Positions 6,420 through 8,773 of a DNA stretch of 8,773 bases are shown in pieces; position 1 is the stretch's first letter, and every line of letters starts with the position of its first letter. A program made the position numbers and the translations under genes. Source of the stretch: JAWXCM01 sp034408745 (lineage in GTDB: Bacteria; Acidobacteriota; Terriglobia; Bryobacterales; Bryobacteraceae); NCBI GenBank assembly GCA_034408745.1, contig JAWXCM010000279.1:1-8773 (forward strand), given 5' to 3'. The notes beneath the pieces were generated by a model. The model was not told the DNA's origin. It saw nothing but the letters and a program-made list of their open reading frames with translations, and did no database searches.

Positions 6420-8212
6420 GGCTGTTTTCTGGGCCGCACCGGGAACTCGAGTTGCTCGGTTTCGAGATTGCTCTGACCGCCCAACAACGATAGAAGCCAG
6501 GGGAAGAAGCGCAAACGCCCCCGCCACCCCTGCCTTACCAGCAGGACGTAGGCTTTGCGGAGCGCCAGCATCACCCGCCAGACGCGCTGCGTCCGGTAAA
6601 GCGACAACCGGCGCTGGATTTCATCGGCATAGGCTTCCCATTCGGCAGTTGTCTGCTGATGAGACTGTTCGACTTCAGCCAGGTGGACGGCCTGGGCAGT
6701 CACTTCCGCTTCCAGCTCGCGTTTGTCCGCTTCCAGCTCGCGTTTGTCCGACTCCAGCCCGCGTTTGTCCGATTCCAGAGCCGACACCCGGGCAGCGTAT
6801 TCTGCCTTCTCGTGGTCGAGATACTCAATGCGGGCTTGGAACGTAGCGCGCTCGTCTTCCCATCGGCGGAGCTCGTTGTCGAGTTGTTGGGCAGCCTCCT
6901 TGCTCTTTACATCGATCTGGTACTCGTAGTTGACTTTCTGATCGCGCACCCAGTGCCGCAACTGCTTCTGCGCGGCGAGTAGGGCCAGAGTCCCCGACCG
7001 CACCAGTTCGAGCGGGGCCTGGCCGATTGGCCGGGGGGCATCGAATCGAAGAACCTCATCGTTGCCGTGGGCTGCTTCGATGAGCGGCGCCACAGCGGCA
7101 GGCCCCGCGGCGATCGTCTCTCGCAGGGTATCGTCGATCCGTGCGGCGCTAATTGCGGTCATTTCGAGGCTGGTGTGAGCCCTACCTGCCCTCGCCGCCA
7201 CCTGCCTCACCTTTTCGTCGTAGGTCAGCGACACGACGGGCACACCGGCGCGTAGACTGAAGATCAGCGCGTGCAGACGCATCGCGATCACTGCGTTGCA
7301 GGATGCCAGCAGGACAGCTTTCTCGGCTGGCGTATAGCTACCTTCCAGAATGTGAGAATCGGATTCGTCCGCCAGATAGGACCGGATGCGCCGCGCCACC
7401 GCAACGTCATCTTCCTGCTCGCCTGGAAAGTGCTGGAAGGGAATAAAGACAAGCTGTGACCCGGTGTGGCGGCGGTAGAGGTCGAGACCGGCGGCCACGG
7501 CGCGCTCCCATTGTTCGGGATCGACCCCGTAGGACCAGTGGCGGAGGGCGATGCCGATACGCGGGCGACAGCCCACCTCCAACGGAACTCCTTCGCCTCT
7601 GAGGATCTCACGCGCCCTTGCAGGCGGAGCTGGTTCGAACAGAAACGCCGGGTCCGCTGTGACCTGGACTCGGCCAGGTGGTACTCCTATCTGCTCCAGC
7701 AACCGGTACGACGCTTCGTCGCGCACTGAGATTGCTATTGCTGCCTCGCAGATTGCCCGGGTCCAGGCGCGGCCGGTCTCGCTTGCCAGCGGACCCACGC
7801 CCACTGCATAGATAACCAGAGGCTTTCCGAACAGTGCCGCAAAAGCGCCGGCGGTGACATGGAATCCCAGCCCCCAGTTACCCTCGGTGAACAGTCCCTC
7901 GTCGGAAAAGCCACCGTAGTCGTGGAAGATGCCGCCGCCGCCGGTGACAATGAGATCCGCGGACCTCACAGCGTGGGCGATGGCAGAGGGATCGCTCCAG
8001 AGGATCGCCTCCACGTCGTGGTCCTGCGCGGTCTGCTCGGGCGTGCCGGAAATCACGCTCAGCGACGCGGCTGGCCAGCGAGCGCGGAGTTGCGCCCGCA
8101 GCACGCTCAGAATAGCTTCATCCCCGGGGTTCGCATATCCGTAATAGCCACTGATGAGGATTCGCCGGGGGGTACGTGTGTCGCCAAACAAGGGATCGGT
8201 CCTCAGAAACAA
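6416..8212 (-). CDS. csaB: Polysaccharide pyruvyl transferase (CsaB-like) with C-terminal coiled coil
   Basis: A cytoplasmic or membrane-associated transferase expected to add a pyruvate ketal from phosphoenolpyruvate to a sugar of a lipid-linked or cell-wall polysaccharide. In CsaB systems this makes the ligand for SLH domains. Seen: RILISGYYGYANPGDEA (17-33), TGGGGIFHDYGG (90-101), YAVGVGPL, and the late AMRLHALIFSLRAGVPVVSLTYDEK block, all typical of the family, filling about residues 17-365. CsaB proteins usually end there. This one continues to 598 residues with a long charged coiled coil (about 415-545) and a basic-aromatic tail (RVWRVMLALRKAY, GWRGRLRFFPWLL) of the kind found at the ends of some glycosyltransferases, possibly membrane-associating. 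The coiled coil holds a 21-bp tandem repeat. No ATG start exists near the N-terminus: TTG 8212 is given, CTG 8206 is possible. Downstream of wecB by 50 bp, likely one operon. Confidence 0.9.
   Translation of the reverse strand: MFLRTDPLFGDTRTPRRILISGYYGYANPGDEAILSVLRAQLRARWPAASLSVISGTPEQTAQDHDVEAILWSDPSAIAHAVRSADLIVTGGGGIFHDYGGFSDEGLFTEGNWGLGFHVTAGAFAALFGKPLVIYAVGVGPLASETGRAWTRAICEAAIAISVRDEASYRLLEQIGVPPGRVQVTADPAFLFEPAPPARAREILRGEGVPLEVGCRPRIGIALRHWSYGVDPEQWERAVAAGLDLYRRHTGSQLVFIPFQHFPGEQEDDVAVARRIRSYLADESDSHILEGSYTPAEKAVLLASCNAVIAMRLHALIFSLRAGVPVVSLTYDEKVRQVAARAGRAHTSLEMTAISAARIDDTLRETIAAGPAAVAPLIEAAHGNDEVLRFDAPRPIGQAPLELVRSGTLALLAAQKQLRHWVRDQKVNYEYQIDVKSKEAAQQLDNELRRWEDERATFQARIEYLDHEKAEYAARVSALESDKRGLESDKRELEADKRELEAEVTAQAVHLAEVEQSHQQTTAEWEAYADEIQRRLSLYRTQRVWRVMLALRKAYVLLVRQGWRGRLRFFPWLLSLLGGQSNLETEQLEFPVRPRKQP
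6710..6778. repeat. 21-bp tandem repeat coding for coiled-coil heptads
   Basis: Three full 21-bp units (6710-6730, 6731-6751, 6752-6772) plus 6 bp of a fourth. Neighbouring units differ at only one or two positions. In csaB it encodes seven-residue units of the pattern LESDKRG/LESDKRE/LEADKRE (about residues 479-501), exactly one heptad per copy. The near-identity at DNA level shows recent duplication within the reading frame rather than ancient heptad periodicity. Confidence 0.9.
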
Positions 8213-8214
8213 AT

Positions 8215-8220
8215 CCTCCC
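8215..8220 (-). promoter_or_regulatory. Strong Shine-Dalgarno upstream of csaB
   Basis: GGGAGG on the minus strand. It lies only 2 nt from the in-frame TTG at 8212 but 8 nt from CTG at 8206, the usual optimum, so it argues for a non-ATG start whose exact codon is open. Confidence 0.7.
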
Positions 8221-8241
8221 TTTATGGTAGATCAGGCAGCG

Positions 8242-8255
8242 TGGATCGGGATCCA
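8242..8255. repeat. Short inverted repeat in the wecB-csaB gap
   Basis: TGGATC and GATCCA separated by 2 nt form a perfect 6-bp inverted repeat just after the wecB stop. The 2-nt centre is too short for a hairpin loop without opening the stem, and no T-run follows, so it should not stop transcription into csaB. Possible protein-binding site or chance. Confidence 0.2.
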
Positions 8256-8262
8256 GGTAGGA

Positions 8263-8773
8263 CTACACCTGCCCTTTCAAGGAGAGCTTGTGAAGATTCG
8301 AGAAGTAGTCCTCGAACACTGTCAGGATGCGCTCGGAAGCCCGGCCATCGCCATACCAGTGGTGGATGCGCGAGCGGCGATCGTATTCGTCCGCATCCTC
8401 AAGCAGGATAGCCGCCTCACGGACAATCGCTTCTTCATCGGTTCCTACCAGTCGTGTCGTGCCTGCCTGGACAGCTTCCGGCCGCTCCGTCTTTTCAGGC
8501 ATCACTAAAGCCGGTACGCCCAGGAGCGGTGCCGCTTCCTGCACGCCACCAGAATCAGTAAGGATGATGTGGCAGCGGCGCATCAGGTCGACAAAGGGTA
8601 CGTAGTCCAGTGGATCGATCAAGTGCACGTTGGGACGATCGCCCAGCAGGCTGCGGACGGGTTCGCGGACCTTGGGGTTGGGGTGCAGGGGGTAGACCAG
8701 TTCGACGTCCGGGCGGTCGGCGAGACGGCGCAGGGCGCTGCAGATGCGCACGAAACCATCGCCGAAGCTCTCC
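8263..8773 (-). CDS. wecB: UDP-N-acetylglucosamine 2-epimerase, C-terminal part (cut by window edge)
   Basis: The non-hydrolysing epimerase interconverts UDP-GlcNAc and UDP-ManNAc in the cytoplasm, supplying ManNAc for surface polysaccharides. Only about 170 residues of an enzyme usually near 370 are present; the frame stays open to the right edge, where ESFGDGF continues the family ENFGEGF block, so the N-terminal Rossmann domain lies outside. Seen: YPLHPNPKVREPV, LIDPLDYVPFVDLM, ILTDSGGVQEAAP, KTERPEAVQAGTTRLVGTD and YGDGRASERI, all in family order. One change stands out: the usual QEEAP reads QEAAP, replacing a glutamate thought to contact the UDP ribose. The gene stops at TAG 8263, 50 bp upstream of csaB on the same strand, and the pair makes biochemical sense because pyruvylated ManNAc is the classic CsaB product. 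Confidence 0.93.
   Translation of the reverse strand, partial: ESFGDGFVRICSALRRLADRPDVELVYPLHPNPKVREPVRSLLGDRPNVHLIDPLDYVPFVDLMRRCHIILTDSGGVQEAAPLLGVPALVMPEKTERPEAVQAGTTRLVGTDEEAIVREAAILLEDADEYDRRSRIHHWYGDGRASERILTVFEDYFSNLHKLSLKGQV

Noticed and set aside
1..8773. CRISPR array, tRNA or rRNA genes, insertion sequence or prophage genes
   Set aside because: No spaced repeats, no tRNA-like folds and no transposase or integrase reading frames seen on either strand; the only clear tandem repeat is within csaB.

Overview
The window is a surface-polysaccharide biosynthesis region from a fairly GC-rich, probably diderm bacterium that has a PEP-CTERM/exosortase protein-sorting system. The best guess at lineage is Acidobacteriota (Solibacter/Bryobacter-like). 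It rests on the PEP-CTERM protein, the EpsB_2-type sugar transferases, the C-terminally extended WecA and the style of a small basic protein. This is inference from family resemblance, with no database search behind it.

Layout, left to right. Bases 1-252 carry no convincing gene, only a small palindrome cluster. A minus-strand sugar transferase-like membrane protein (PGT-1, 253-1569) follows. A short divergent gap then leads to a small plus-strand gene of unknown function (1743-2012), which meets a minus-strand pair tail to tail. That pair is wecA (UDP-GlcNAc:undecaprenyl-phosphate GlcNAc-1-P transferase, 4815-3319) and a second sugar transferase-like protein (PGT-2, 3319-2042), joined by a one-base TAATG stop/start overlap. 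A 281-bp divergent intergenic region separates wecA from a plus-strand secreted protein with a beta-propeller look and a C-terminal PEP-CTERM sorting signal (5097-6419). That gene ends in a CTAG shared with the stop of a minus-strand csaB-like polysaccharide pyruvyl transferase (8212-6416), which carries a long coiled-coil tail. Upstream of csaB, and running off the right edge, is the C-terminal part of wecB/mnaA (UDP-GlcNAc 2-epimerase, 8773-8263).

How the genes may work together. WecA loads GlcNAc-1-P on the lipid carrier, WecB supplies UDP-ManNAc and CsaB adds pyruvate ketals to a sugar, plausibly ManNAc. These are the core enzymes of the pyruvylated cell-wall polysaccharides that hold SLH-domain proteins in other bacteria. 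The PEP-CTERM protein is a likely exosortase substrate displayed at the same surface.

The most unusual observation is in the two sugar transferase-like proteins. Both keep the overall fold signature of the bacterial sugar transferase family but have lost the catalytic Asp-Glu dyad: Glu-Arg in PGT-1 and Val-Asn in PGT-2. They may be a pair of pseudo-enzymes or regulators, or enzymes with altered chemistry. A second unusual feature is the recently expanded 21-bp (seven-residue) tandem repeat in the CsaB coiled coil.
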